Shown one piece after another: positions 19,512 to 27,207 of a stretch of 64,000 nt of DNA. The translations under genes were made by a program, and so were the position numbers. Source of the stretch: Alkaliphilus serpentinus (GTDB lineage: Bacteria > Bacillota > Clostridia > Peptostreptococcales > Natronincolaceae); the NCBI RefSeq assembly GCF_009017255.1, contig NZ_WBZB01000024.1, positions 62,001 through 126,000 on the forward strand, given 5' to 3'. Below the pieces are notes generated by a model that ran no database searches, was not told the origin of the DNA, and worked only from the letters and a program-made list of their open reading frames with translations. Position 1 is the stretch's first letter. Each line of letters begins with the position of its first letter.

Positions 19512-19532
19512 GGAAGGGCTTTATACCCTTCC
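19512..19532 (+). terminator. Stem-loop after the YeiH-type gene
   Basis: Perfect 7-bp stem GGAAGGG/CCCTTCC with a 7-nt loop. The following T-run is weak, so termination efficiency is uncertain. Confidence 0.5.
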
Positions 19533-19689
19533 TATAAGTTTGAAAAAATATTATCTAATTTTGCATTTTTCAATAATCACATGTATAATACAAATAGCTA
19601 TTTCTATAATAATAATCAATAGGTTAAAATAACATAGGGATAAGTAGATATAGAAATAAATTTTTGCTTTATTGAGGAGGGTAATTCAC

Positions 19690-20541
19690 ATGGCGATGAT
19701 TTTAAAGGGAAAGCCGGTTGTTGAGGCTTTAAAGGAAGATTTAAGAAGAGAAATTAGTAGTATAAGGGAGGAGGGCATTGTTCCAACCTTAGGAATTATA
19801 AGGGTGGGGAATAGACCTGATGATGTGGCATATGAAAATAGTGTTATTAAGAATTGCAAATCAGTAGATTTACATACAGAGGTATTCGATGTAGGCGTAG
19901 ATATCACTATGGAGGACTTTACAGCAGTTGTAAAGGATGTAAATGCTAATGCTAATATTCATGGTATTCTTATGTTCAGGCCTTTGCCCAGCCATTTGGA
20001 TATCAATGCAATTAAACACCTGATTGATCCGCAAAAGGATATTGACTGCATGAATCCTATGAGTCTTGCAAAGGTTTTTGAAGGATGTAAGGATGGATTT
20101 GCCCCATGTACCCCTAAGGCTGTAATAGAGATGTTGAAGTTTAACGATATTCCCTTAAGAGGAGGGAATGTTGTAATTATTAATAGCAGTTTAGTGGTAG
20201 GTAGGCCCCTTGGAATGATGATGATAGACAATAAAGCTACAATAACCATTTGTCATTCTGCCACAAAGAATCTACCAGAGGTTGCATCAAGGGCTGATAT
20301 TGTGATAACAGCTGTTGGTAGAAGACGTATGTTTGATGAAAGCTACTTTAACAAGGATGCTGTTGTTATAGATGTTGGAATCAATGATGATGGTGAAGGT
20401 GGAATCTGTGGTGATGTTGATTACCATAAGGTTCAGGAAAAGGTAAAGGCAATTACACCGGTTCCTGGCGGAGTTGGAACCGTTACCACTGCTATTTTAA
20501 TGAAGCATGTTGTAGAGGCATGCAAGCTTCAGAAGGCGTAG
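19690..20541 (+). CDS. folD: FolD-type methylene-THF dehydrogenase/cyclohydrolase, divergent active site
   Basis: A 283-residue protein with the two FolD domains: an N-terminal catalytic domain and a C-terminal Rossmann domain (VIINSSLVVGRPLGMMM; TPVPGGVGTVTTAIL). FolD interconverts methylene-, methenyl- and formyl-tetrahydrofolate. The active site is unusual: Tyr48 is kept (AYENSVIK), but the position of E. coli catalytic Lys54 is Val52, and the VQLPLP loop holding Gln98 reads MFRPLP. The KDID aspartate is kept. I recall similar sequences from other Clostridia, so it is probably a functional clade, perhaps biased to one activity. The ATG at 19690 follows GAGGAGGG; an upstream ATG at 19672 lacks support. 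Confidence 0.85.
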   Translation: MAMILKGKPVVEALKEDLRREISSIREEGIVPTLGIIRVGNRPDDVAYENSVIKNCKSVDLHTEVFDVGVDITMEDFTAVVKDVNANANIHGILMFRPLPSHLDINAIKHLIDPQKDIDCMNPMSLAKVFEGCKDGFAPCTPKAVIEMLKFNDIPLRGGNVVIINSSLVVGRPLGMMMIDNKATITICHSATKNLPEVASRADIVITAVGRRRMFDESYFNKDAVVIDVGINDDGEGGICGDVDYHKVQEKVKAITPVPGGVGTVTTAILMKHVVEACKLQKA

Positions 20542-20653
20542 AATCGTAGTGAAAAATTAAAAATGAAAAGTGATAGGAAAAATGGAAAAACACTTGTTCG
20601 ATTGGTAAAAATTTGATATACTATTTTTACCAAAAGAAGAAGGGAGTAATAAA

Positions 20654-20875
20654 ATGGCAGAGATTAAGTTTGATATTAAAGAAGAGCTTGGAGTATTATC
20701 TGAATCCTCAAAGGGATGGAAAAAGGAATTAAACCTAATCAGCTGGAACGACCGAGAGGCTAAATATGATATTAGAGACTGGGACACTGACCATAAAAAA
20801 ATGGGTAAGGGTGTAACCCTTTCAAAGGACGAGTTAAAGGCCTTAAAGGAATTGCTTAATCGTATAGAATTGTAA
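20654..20875 (+). CDS. YdbC family protein (PC4-like fold)
   Basis: A 73-residue protein matching the YdbC family: an N-terminal IKEELGVLSE strand block, then GWKKELNLISWN, YDIRDWD and a C-terminal helix KGVTLSKDELKALKELL. YdbC of Lactococcus has a PC4-like fold that binds single-stranded nucleic acid, so a role in transcription or DNA metabolism is possible. RBS AGAAGGGAG. It has its own AT-rich upstream region (a TTGATATACTATTTTTACC stretch) and a hairpin directly after it. Confidence 0.85.
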   Translation: MAEIKFDIKEELGVLSESSKGWKKELNLISWNDREAKYDIRDWDTDHKKMGKGVTLSKDELKALKELLNRIEL

Positions 20876-20882
20876 TAAATCC

Positions 20883-20915
20883 CTAGGGAAAGATCACCAA
20901 AAGGTGATCTTCCTA
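20883..20915 (+). terminator. Hairpin after the YdbC gene, first copy of a repeated stem-loop
   Basis: Stem AAGATCACC-AAAA-GGTGATCTT (20890-20911), extended by outer CTAGG/CCTAG pairs. The same core recurs at 21068-21089. It likely ends the YdbC transcript, though a T-run is lacking here. Confidence 0.6.
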
Positions 20916-21037
20916 GACTGATGAAAAACTATCATCTGCTTTGTTGTTGCAAAAAGTCAGCACTCTTACGTATTTCTGTATACGCTGCAATCGCTGACTT
21001 TTCTTATGCCTCCCATCTGCCAGCTTTTGATCAGTCT
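20915..21037. mobile_element. MITE-like structured element (123 bp)
   Basis: Ends are inverted copies of AGACTGAT followed by G/C and AAAA (20915-20927 and 21025-21037). Inside is a second inverted pair, AAAAGTCAGC/GCTGACTTTT, enclosing a small hairpin with CGTAT/ATACG arms. There is no credible coding frame. It lies between two copies of the same AAGATCACC hairpin. The whole could be a miniature transposable element or a structured RNA. Confidence 0.45.
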
Positions 21038-21065
21038 TAATCTTGAATACTTTGTCTTCAATCTG

Positions 21066-21098
21066 GGAAGATCACCAAAAGGTGATCTTCCTTTTATT
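21066..21098 (+). terminator. Second copy of the repeated stem-loop, with T-run
   Basis: GGAAGATCACC-AAAA-GGTGATCTTCC followed by TTTTATTC, a good intrinsic terminator. The 20-base core is identical to that at 20890-20911. Confidence 0.8.
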
Positions 21099-21232
21099 CA
21101 ATCTTTAAGAAACCAACTTTTGAAGTATTTTCTTTTGAATAATTTTAAGTTGCCGCTAAATTACAACAAACTTCGAAGTAGATATTATATAAAATAATAT
21201 CAAATAATAAGAGTTTAGTGGGAGGTGTCAAT

Positions 21233-22171
21233 ATGTTTAAGAGGATTTTTCTGCTATTAGCTATATCCATTCTTTTGATGGATTATAGCACAACTGTAGT
21301 GTACGGAAAGGTGGATAAAGATAATAGGTATTTTTTTAGAACAAAAGAAGATTATTCGAACTATGTGGAGTGGGCTAAGGAAGCCGTGGATATCTTAATT
21401 AAAGAAAGTATTATTTCAGAGGAGGAGGCCTTAAGCTTTGCCTCACAATCAAAAATTAAGAGGGCAGAATTTACAAAGCTCATTGTTGAGCTTTTGGACC
21501 TTCCTTCAATAGAAACAGATATGAGGTTTACTGATGTATCAGAGGATGATAAAGATTATATTTCAATAATGAAGGCTGTTGCAGCAGGCATCGTAAAGGG
21601 CAGGGGAGACAAGTTTTATCCTGATGATGAAATAACTAGGGAAGAAATGGCAGTTATTTTGGTAAGGGCTTTGAAGTTCAAAAAGGTTAAATACCCTCTA
21701 GAATCAGTAATTTCCTTTAAAGATTATGAGGAGATCTCCCATTGGGCACGGGAATCCGTTGAAATATCTCTTAAGTACGGATTACTCCAAGGCGTGGGAA
21801 ATAATGAGTTTCAACCAAAGGAATATACATCGAGGGCCCAGGCGGCAATGGTTGCCAGCAGATTTTTATCCCTCATAAGAGATGCTAAGGAGGTAGTTGA
21901 AGTGGAGGATCCTAGTATCAGTGTAGATATTAAAACTACTGAAGATGAGGTTATAGTAACCTTATGTTGGGGCGAAAAGCCAAACACGGGCTATAAGATT
22001 CATATCTATGATGCAACCATTGATGAAGGAGTAATTACCATAGTGTATGAAACCTTCTACCCCGATCCCCACATGTTTTACAATCAAGTAATTACATATC
22101 CCAAAAGTACAAAAACAATTATGGTTGATAACCCAATGTCTAATTATGGCTATAATCTGGTTAAAAAATAG
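21233..22171 (+). CDS. SLH-domain surface protein with PrcB-like C-terminal domain
   Basis: A 312-residue exported protein. Signal peptide at residues 1-25 (IFLLLAISILLM). Three S-layer homology modules follow (around 36-85, 88-145, 150-205; e.g. VAAGIVKGRGDKFYPDDEIT, YGLLQGVGNNEFQPKE), which should tether it to cell-wall polysaccharide. The last 90 residues resemble the PrcB C-terminal domain (WGEKPNTGYKIHI ... QVITYPKSTKT), first described in a treponemal protease complex and thought to mediate protein contacts. ATG chosen behind GGGAGGTG. Function beyond wall attachment is unknown. Confidence 0.85.
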   Translation: MFKRIFLLLAISILLMDYSTTVVYGKVDKDNRYFFRTKEDYSNYVEWAKEAVDILIKESIISEEEALSFASQSKIKRAEFTKLIVELLDLPSIETDMRFTDVSEDDKDYISIMKAVAAGIVKGRGDKFYPDDEITREEMAVILVRALKFKKVKYPLESVISFKDYEEISHWARESVEISLKYGLLQGVGNNEFQPKEYTSRAQAAMVASRFLSLIRDAKEVVEVEDPSISVDIKTTEDEVIVTLCWGEKPNTGYKIHIYDATIDEGVITIVYETFYPDPHMFYNQVITYPKSTKTIMVDNPMSNYGYNLVKK

Positions 22172-22253
22172 CAATATTCAGAAACGTAGGAAGGATGATT
22201 TAGCTATATATTAATTAATGATATAATGATACTAAAGCTTAGGAGGTGATTTG

Positions 22254-22553
22254 ATGGCAATTGTAGAACTAACTATCGTGCCCTTAGGAACAGGAAGCAC
22301 CAGTATCAGTAACTACGTGGCTGATTGTCATAAAATTCTTATGATGGAGAAGGAATTAAAATATCAGCTTACTCCAATGGGAACTATTATCGAAGGGGAT
22401 TTAAACAGGATTTTAGAAACAATTAAAAAAATGCATGAGATTCCCTTTAAAAAGGGAGCAATGAGGGTTTCAACATCTATTAAAATTGATGATAGAAGAG
22501 ATCAGGAAGGTTCAATGCAACAAAAACTTCAATCGGTTGAAGCAAAATTATAA
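22254..22553 (+). CDS. MTH1187/YqgV-type thiamine-binding protein
   Basis: A 99-residue protein of the DUF77 (MTH1187/YkoF-like) family: VELTIVPLGTGSTSISNYVA at the N-terminus, LTPMGTIIEGDLNRIL in the middle. The family forms ferredoxin-like oligomers and binds thiamine or related compounds; the role is unclear. AGGAGGTGAT ribosome site. No thiamine genes or TPP riboswitch are nearby, so a metabolic link cannot be drawn from context. Confidence 0.87.
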   Translation: MAIVELTIVPLGTGSTSISNYVADCHKILMMEKELKYQLTPMGTIIEGDLNRILETIKKMHEIPFKKGAMRVSTSIKIDDRRDQEGSMQQKLQSVEAKL

Positions 22554-22558
22554 GATAA

Positions 22559-22582
22559 AGGGCTGATTTCTCAGCCCTATTT
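22559..22582. terminator. Terminator between convergent genes
   Basis: Stem AGGGCTGA-TTTC-TCAGCCCT followed by ATTTCTATT. It ends the thiamine-binding gene and adjoins the stop of the minus-strand ABC permease. Confidence 0.75.
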
Positions 22583-24616
22583 CTATTCCTCAAAGTAAGC
22601 CTTAATAAACTCTGGAACATGCTTTTGATCGAAGCTTCCATAGGTGATTCGGTTGTCATTTTCATCATAGAAGGCTACTACATATATTGGGAAATTATCA
22701 TAACCCCAATGATTGGAATAATTCTGAAGGGCGGAGTCAATTTCGGCCTTATCGGAGGTTTCAAACTGCTTATTTTCCCTTAGGGAGGTGGCGATTTTTT
22801 TTGCTTCTTCATAGGAATTGGCTATGTCCACAGCTATAAAGGCTACATCCTTTGGTAATAACCGGGCCTCTTCTAAATAACCCTTTTCAAATAACCATGC
22901 ATCAATGCTATCAAAGGATTTCCGCCATGTTACATTAATACCATCATAGTATTCCTGGGTGGCTTTATCATAGATTTTGCTTTCTGCCCTGATGCTATCA
23001 TCCTCTGTTCCCTTTTGCTTAAGGAGTAAATCCACACTTCCCCAGATCCTAGAGTCGTTTAACTCCTCATAGGTGGCGTTGATGATTTCATCCTTAAGAA
23101 GCTGTAGCAACTCATCTATTTCATTTAAATCATATATAACTAAATCCTTAGCTATCTCATAGGATCTAAAGGTGATTTTTTCAACATCTTTTGCTTCGAC
23201 ATTTAATACATCATAGGCCATCTTCTTATATTCAATAGAACTGTTAACGGCTTCTATCTTATCCTGATAGGGAGACAAATCTATACCTTCATAGCTTCTT
23301 GTAATCTCATCGCCGTTTTCCAATTGATAAACAAAGTATAAATCTCCTCTATTCCTTCCATAGGTTCTCTGATTATACTTAACATCTCTTTTATTCATTA
23401 TAATCTCCTCATGGACTTCCCTTATTAATTCAATGTTCTCATCTTCATAGAAATTCGGATCTTCTCTGTGTTGATAGGAGTAGAAATTAGATGCAAAATA
23501 AACACCTTTGATTTCTTCTATTGGGGGTAGTTTTTTCTCATAACCTGTAAGATCTACATTAATACCTAATAAGCCGATAGCAACCACTGCTCCATAAATT
23601 CCATAGGATATGAAAGTTTTTTTGCTAAATATCCTAAAGGATTTTTGGAGGATACCTTCTGCTATAAAATATCCTAAGAAGGAGGCTATCAGATATCCAA
23701 ACACAACCCAAGGAATACTTTTCTCAAACCTAGCAAAATACAAGCCAGCTGTCAGCATACAAGAGAAGGCAACACCATATTTAAAGAAATAGCCAAGATT
23801 TTTATAGACAATAGGTTGCATGTTGTTTTCAAGTCTTCTTCTTTGGTATAAGTAACTCCCCAGGATATATAAGATTGCTGAAAATATGATATATCCAATA
23901 AGGCTTTTGCCAGAAATGGAATTTAAGTTCAGGATTCTATAAAGGGGTGATATTGCCATAAAGAAACCATCTTTATTCCCTAGATGAAACCTAAAGCTAT
24001 ATCCATACAGAAACATCTGAAGATTATATGCTGCTAAAGATAGTAGCCCCATTGGCAGGAATAGTACAATGTAGGTTATTACTCCCTGAACCAAGGTGAT
24101 TCCAGTTACTGTACCAACGAAAACAGCACTCATAAACATAACAGTGTTCATAACCATTGTAATAGCTGCCCATAGTAGAATATCCCTTAGGCTTAAATAG
24201 GAATGAAGGTTACTCACAATTTGAACTATCCATGTAAATAAACCGGTAACAATAACGGGTACTGTTAAAAAGCTTATACCTACTAGAATGTGACTTGTAA
24301 AGAGAGTTCGCCTTCTTATGGGAAGACTGTGGAACATATCCGAGGGATTTTTTCTTTGTAGATAGCTAAACAGTATTAAAGCAAGTAGTACTGGTACAGT
24401 CATTATAAGTACCTGCTGTGTTCCATCGCCACCAAAGTTCAAAATCCCAAATATATGGCTGTGGGGATAAGAATCCTTAAGGTGGGGAATCCTTGAAATT
24501 AGCTGTAATGGTACTACAAAGAATAAGATTACTGTATATAGAATTGGAAACCAATAAAGGGTCTTTAGGTCATTTCTTATAATTCCTTTATTTAATAATG
24601 ATGTTTTCAATGGCAT
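22583..24616 (-). CDS. ABC-2 type transporter permease with C-terminal soluble domain
   Basis: A 677-residue membrane protein. Residues 1-350 hold about ten hydrophobic segments of an ABC-2 permease (WFPILYTVILFFVVPLQLI; FHSLPIRRRTLFTSHILVG). The remaining 320 residues form a hydrophilic domain of the DUF6449 type, predicted extracytoplasmic, ending in DENDNRITYGSFDQKHVPEF. It overlaps the ATPase gene by 29 bases and belongs to a GntR-ATPase-permease operon similar in plan to ytr-type loci, which respond to cell-wall-active agents. The exported substrate is unknown. Confidence 0.82.
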   Translation of the reverse strand: MPLKTSLLNKGIIRNDLKTLYWFPILYTVILFFVVPLQLISRIPHLKDSYPHSHIFGILNFGGDGTQQVLIMTVPVLLALILFSYLQRKNPSDMFHSLPIRRRTLFTSHILVGISFLTVPVIVTGLFTWIVQIVSNLHSYLSLRDILLWAAITMVMNTVMFMSAVFVGTVTGITLVQGVITYIVLFLPMGLLSLAAYNLQMFLYGYSFRFHLGNKDGFFMAISPLYRILNLNSISGKSLIGYIIFSAILYILGSYLYQRRRLENNMQPIVYKNLGYFFKYGVAFSCMLTAGLYFARFEKSIPWVVFGYLIASFLGYFIAEGILQKSFRIFSKKTFISYGIYGAVVAIGLLGINVDLTGYEKKLPPIEEIKGVYFASNFYSYQHREDPNFYEDENIELIREVHEEIIMNKRDVKYNQRTYGRNRGDLYFVYQLENGDEITRSYEGIDLSPYQDKIEAVNSSIEYKKMAYDVLNVEAKDVEKITFRSYEIAKDLVIYDLNEIDELLQLLKDEIINATYEELNDSRIWGSVDLLLKQKGTEDDSIRAESKIYDKATQEYYDGINVTWRKSFDSIDAWLFEKGYLEEARLLPKDVAFIAVDIANSYEEAKKIATSLRENKQFETSDKAEIDSALQNYSNHWGYDNFPIYVVAFYDENDNRITYGSFDQKHVPEFIKAYFEE

Positions 24617-25490
24617 AGCCTACATCCCCCATTTCGTATATGAATATTTCTTCTAAGGTCAATGGCAAAATGTCTAATAGCACCGGATCAAATTCAGCAA
24701 AGTACTTGGTTACAGCATTCTTATCTCCCCTTGCGATAAATAGGTAGACGCTACCACGTTTTTCCTTATACAATAAATTCATGCTATTAAAGACCTCTTC
24801 TGATAATGGGCTTCTAAAGGCCACTTGAATTTTATGAATATCCCTTTTTAAATCATCCATATCCTTTTCTAGAACGATAGCCCCTTCATGTAATATTCCT
24901 ATATGATCACAAAAATCCTCAAGCTCCCGTAGGTTATGGGAGGATACGATGATTGTAAGTTGATGATCTGCTACATCTTGAATTAACAAGTTTTTTACCT
25001 TTTGTCTCATGACAGAATCCAAGCCATCGAGGGGTTCGTCAAGAATTAATACCTTAGGCATGGTAGAAAGGGCTAGCCAAATTGCAACCTGTCGCTGCAT
25101 ACCTTTAGATAACTTCATGATTTTTTTGTTGGGATCTAAATTGAATACCCGTTGAAGGGTAATATATCTTTCCTGGTTCCATGTTGTGTAGATACTTTTA
25201 TAAAATTCTGCCATGTCCTTTAATGTATAGCCAGCAAAAAAATATAGGGAGTCTGGTATGAATAAAACCCTTTCCTTAAGGGCTGGATTTTCAAAAACTC
25301 TTTCTCCAAAGATGGATACTTCCCCTGAATCCTCTTTATAGATTCCTGCCAGTGTTTTAAGTAAGGTGGTTTTACCAGCTCCATTTGATCCCAATAAACC
25401 ATAAATGGATCCTTCTTCAACTACAACATTCACACCCTTTAAGGCTTCTATATCATCAAAATCCTTTGTCAGGTTTTTTGCTTCAATCAT
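24588..25490 (-). CDS. ABC transporter ATPase (YtrB-like)
   Basis: A 300-residue ABC ATPase: Walker A GSNGAGKTT, signature-like KLSKGMQRQVAIWLAL, Walker B VLILDEPLDGLD and switch His in SSHNLREL. The SKGMQRQ signature is typical of ABC-2 drug/peptide exporters. The start ATG at 25490 overlaps the GntR stop by 8 bases and follows GGAGGTGAC; the longer frame from 25523 duplicates regulator sequence. It powers the permease encoded downstream. Confidence 0.9.
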   Translation of the reverse strand: MIEAKNLTKDFDDIEALKGVNVVVEEGSIYGLLGSNGAGKTTLLKTLAGIYKEDSGEVSIFGERVFENPALKERVLFIPDSLYFFAGYTLKDMAEFYKSIYTTWNQERYITLQRVFNLDPNKKIMKLSKGMQRQVAIWLALSTMPKVLILDEPLDGLDSVMRQKVKNLLIQDVADHQLTIIVSSHNLRELEDFCDHIGILHEGAIVLEKDMDDLKRDIHKIQVAFRSPLSEEVFNSMNLLYKEKRGSVYLFIARGDKNAVTKYFAEFDPVLLDILPLTLEEIFIYEMGDVGYAIENIIIK

Positions 25491-25872
25491 GACCTTTGTC
25501 ACCTCCAACAATCTCTTCAGCATTTGATATCAGCTGTAAAATTTCCTCTCTAGACATCCCTAGATACATAGCCTCAGATAGGATTTTCATTAATTCCTTC
25601 TTAAGGGTTTCCTTCTTCTCTTGATGTTTACTCTGTATTATTGAAGCCACAAAATTCCCCTTTCCCTGTATAGTATAAATAAAACCTTCTCTTTCTAATT
25701 CTCTATAGGCCTTTTGAATGGTATTCGGATTAATTGTCAGCTGCTGAGCCAAGGCTCTAACGGAGGGTAGCTGCTCATCAGGCTTTAGTACTTCGCTGAT
25801 GATCAATTGCTTCATTTTTTCAATTAATTGCTCATAAATAGGTAGACGACTTCTTAAGTCTAGTTCAAACAT
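25483..25872 (-). CDS. GntR/YtrA-family transcriptional regulator
   Basis: A 129-residue repressor-like protein. The N-terminal winged helix is classic GntR (YEQLIEKMKQLIISEVLKP; LPSVRALAQQLTINPNTIQ; REGFIYTIQGKGNFVA). The short C-terminal region with two helices is that of the YtrA subfamily, which lacks a large ligand domain. It heads the GntR-ATPase-permease operon and most likely autoregulates it through the perfect dyad 30 nt upstream. AAGGAGG ribosome site. Confidence 0.92.
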   Translation of the reverse strand: MFELDLRSRLPIYEQLIEKMKQLIISEVLKPDEQLPSVRALAQQLTINPNTIQKAYRELEREGFIYTIQGKGNFVASIIQSKHQEKKETLKKELMKILSEAMYLGMSREEILQLISNAEEIVGGDKGHD

Positions 25873-25901
25873 TCACTTCCTCCTTTCTGTGCTTCGTGTA
25901 T

Positions 25902-25930
25902 TAACTGTATTATTATATGTAATACAGTTA
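25902..25930 (-). promoter_or_regulatory. Operator-like inverted repeat upstream of the GntR gene
   Basis: Perfect 11-bp arms TAACTGTATTA / TAATACAGTTA with a 7-nt AT spacer, overlapping the region where the minus-strand promoter should lie. It is a probable binding site for the GntR/YtrA-type regulator. Confidence 0.65.
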
Positions 25931-25990
25931 TAGTATATATCTTTAATTTATTTTTGTAAAGAAAAAAATTAGTAACAAATGAAGTTTGGG

Positions 25991-26178
25991 GGTATAAAAG
26001 AAAAGGGAATAGGTTATAAGGAATAGGGAATAGGTGTAAATGAAAGAGATTATAGATGAGAGATTATAGATGACAGATTAAAGATTATAGATGAGAGATT
26101 ATAGATAGAAACATTGAAATTTGTTAACAAATTTCTACATCAATTCAACATTCAACATCTAACATTTAACATTTAATT
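25991..26178. repeat. Composite intergenic repeat, copy 1
   Basis: Three modules: direct repeats of an AGATTATAGATGAG-like unit (26046-26107), a perfect 20-bp palindrome GAAATTTGTTAACAAATTTC (26116-26135), and ATTCAAC-type heptamers (26143-26174). The modules and their order match the copy at 62.4 kb read on the other strand. It lies just upstream of the 54-residue protein gene. Confidence 0.8.
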
Positions 26179-26196
26179 TATGAAGGGAGATATATC

Positions 26197-26361
26197 ATGA
26201 AGGATAAACCTAAAAAACTCTGCAAGTTGGTCAAAAAGGACTTCCTTAAGGATGATTTAAAGGAATATGTAAAGCTGGTAAATAAGCCCCAATATATTTG
26301 TGATAAGTGTGGTAGGGTGGCCAATGATAAAAAGAACTTATGTAGCACTGAAGAAATTTAG
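26197..26361 (+). CDS. Small four-cysteine protein of unknown function
   Basis: A 54-residue basic protein that I know only as a conserved hypothetical type in Clostridia. It has Cys9, a CDKCGRVANDKKNLC cluster (Cys35, Cys38, Cys49) and a Lys-rich N-terminus, suggesting a small zinc ribbon that might bind nucleic acid. The ATG lies 7 nt behind GGGAGA. A strong hairpin overlaps its stop codon. The supporting evidence is the ribosome site, the Cys pattern and the terminator. Confidence 0.7.
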   Translation: MKDKPKKLCKLVKKDFLKDDLKEYVKLVNKPQYICDKCGRVANDKKNLCSTEEI

Positions 26362-26383
26362 CCCAGCAGGCATGCTGGGCTTT
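26361..26383. terminator. Terminator between convergent genes
   Basis: Stem GCCCAGCA-GGCA-TGCTGGGC followed by TTTGG on the plus strand. It separates the small Cys protein gene from the minus-strand response regulator gene. Confidence 0.75.
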
Positions 26384-26398
26384 GGTCATTAAATTTTA

Positions 26399-27043
26399 TT
26401 ATACGATATCCTTTTGATTGGCATATACTGCAGCCTTTGTTCGATCGTCAACCTCAAGCTTGGCTAGGATATTACTGACGTGGGTCTTAACAGTTTTTAT
26501 TCCAATAAACAATTCCTGACTGATTTCTGTATTGGTTTTACCAAGGCCCACTAATTTTAAAACCTCAAGCTCCCTTTGGGTTAAAAGTTCATGTTTGGGA
26601 GGCTTTTTATGTATTCTATTAAGTAGCATATTGGTGACCTCGCTCTCCATAACGGGTTTATTGTCAGAGGCCTTCCTGATGGCATCAAGGACTTCATTGG
26701 CTGAGGAGGTTTTAAGTAAATAGCTAAAGGCTCCTGCTTCTAATGCAGCAAATACCTTATCATCATCTATGAAACTGGTTAAAACGATGATTTTAACAGT
26801 CTTACCTAATTTATTAAACTCATCAAGGATTTCCTTAGTTGCAGTTATCCCGTCCATTTCTTCCATAACCAAGTCCATTAGAATAACCTGAGGCAATAGG
26901 TTTATTGCAGCTTCAATTGCTTTTTTACCGTTATTTGCTTCTCCCACCAATTCAATGTCATCCACCGTTGACAAATAGGCCCCTAAGCCCATTCTCACCA
27001 TTTCGTGATCATCTACGATTAAAACTTTTATTTTATCAGCCAT
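26399..27043 (-). CDS. liaR: LiaR/VraR-like NarL-family response regulator
   Basis: A 214-residue regulator. The receiver domain has VDDHEMVRMGL at the start and the phospho-acceptor Asp in ILMDLVMEEMDG. The LuxR-type helix-turn-helix is LTQRELEVLKLVGLGKTNTE with IKTVKTHVSNILAKL. It is the partner of the LiaS-like kinase upstream; together with the LiaF-like protein this is a LiaFSR-type system, which in Firmicutes answers envelope stress such as lipid II-binding antibiotics. It is separated from the kinase gene by about 150 bases that hold a repeat element, so the operon is not tightly packed here. Confidence 0.87.
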   Translation of the reverse strand: MADKIKVLIVDDHEMVRMGLGAYLSTVDDIELVGEANNGKKAIEAAINLLPQVILMDLVMEEMDGITATKEILDEFNKLGKTVKIIVLTSFIDDDKVFAALEAGAFSYLLKTSSANEVLDAIRKASDNKPVMESEVTNMLLNRIHKKPPKHELLTQRELEVLKLVGLGKTNTEISQELFIGIKTVKTHVSNILAKLEVDDRTKAAVYANQKDIV

Positions 27044-27078
27044 CCTTTAATCCCACTCCCTTCATTAATTCAATAAAT

Positions 27079-27207
27079 AAATTATAATGTTGAATGTTGA
27101 ATGTTGAATTGTTGAAGAAATTTTTCTGTAGAAAATTTCTTTAGAAAACTTGAATGCTTTTAGGTTTTTTTAAAATTTTCAACTTTCAACTTTCAATTTT
27201 CAATTTT
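27079..27207. repeat. Composite intergenic repeat, copy 2 (inside the lia operon)
   Basis: Heptamers AATGTTG x3 (27086-27106), then a 10-bp-arm hairpin AAGAAATTTT/AAAATTTCTT (27115-27141), then TTTCAAC/TTTTCAA repeats (27172-27206). The last array runs into the 3' end of the kinase gene, supplying its final codons and stop. Confidence 0.8.

Noticed and set aside
19414-19689. Possible tetrahydrofolate riboswitch before folD
   Set aside because: I looked for the conserved pairing and core and found only a simple hairpin and AT-rich promoter-like sequence.
21006-21197. Open frame of 63 codons across the MITE-like element
   Set aside because: It spans a terminator hairpin and inverted repeats and has no ribosome site.
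26041-26178. Tandem short repeats that could suggest a CRISPR array
   Set aside because: Units are 7-14 bases without unique spacers of constant length, and no cas genes are present.
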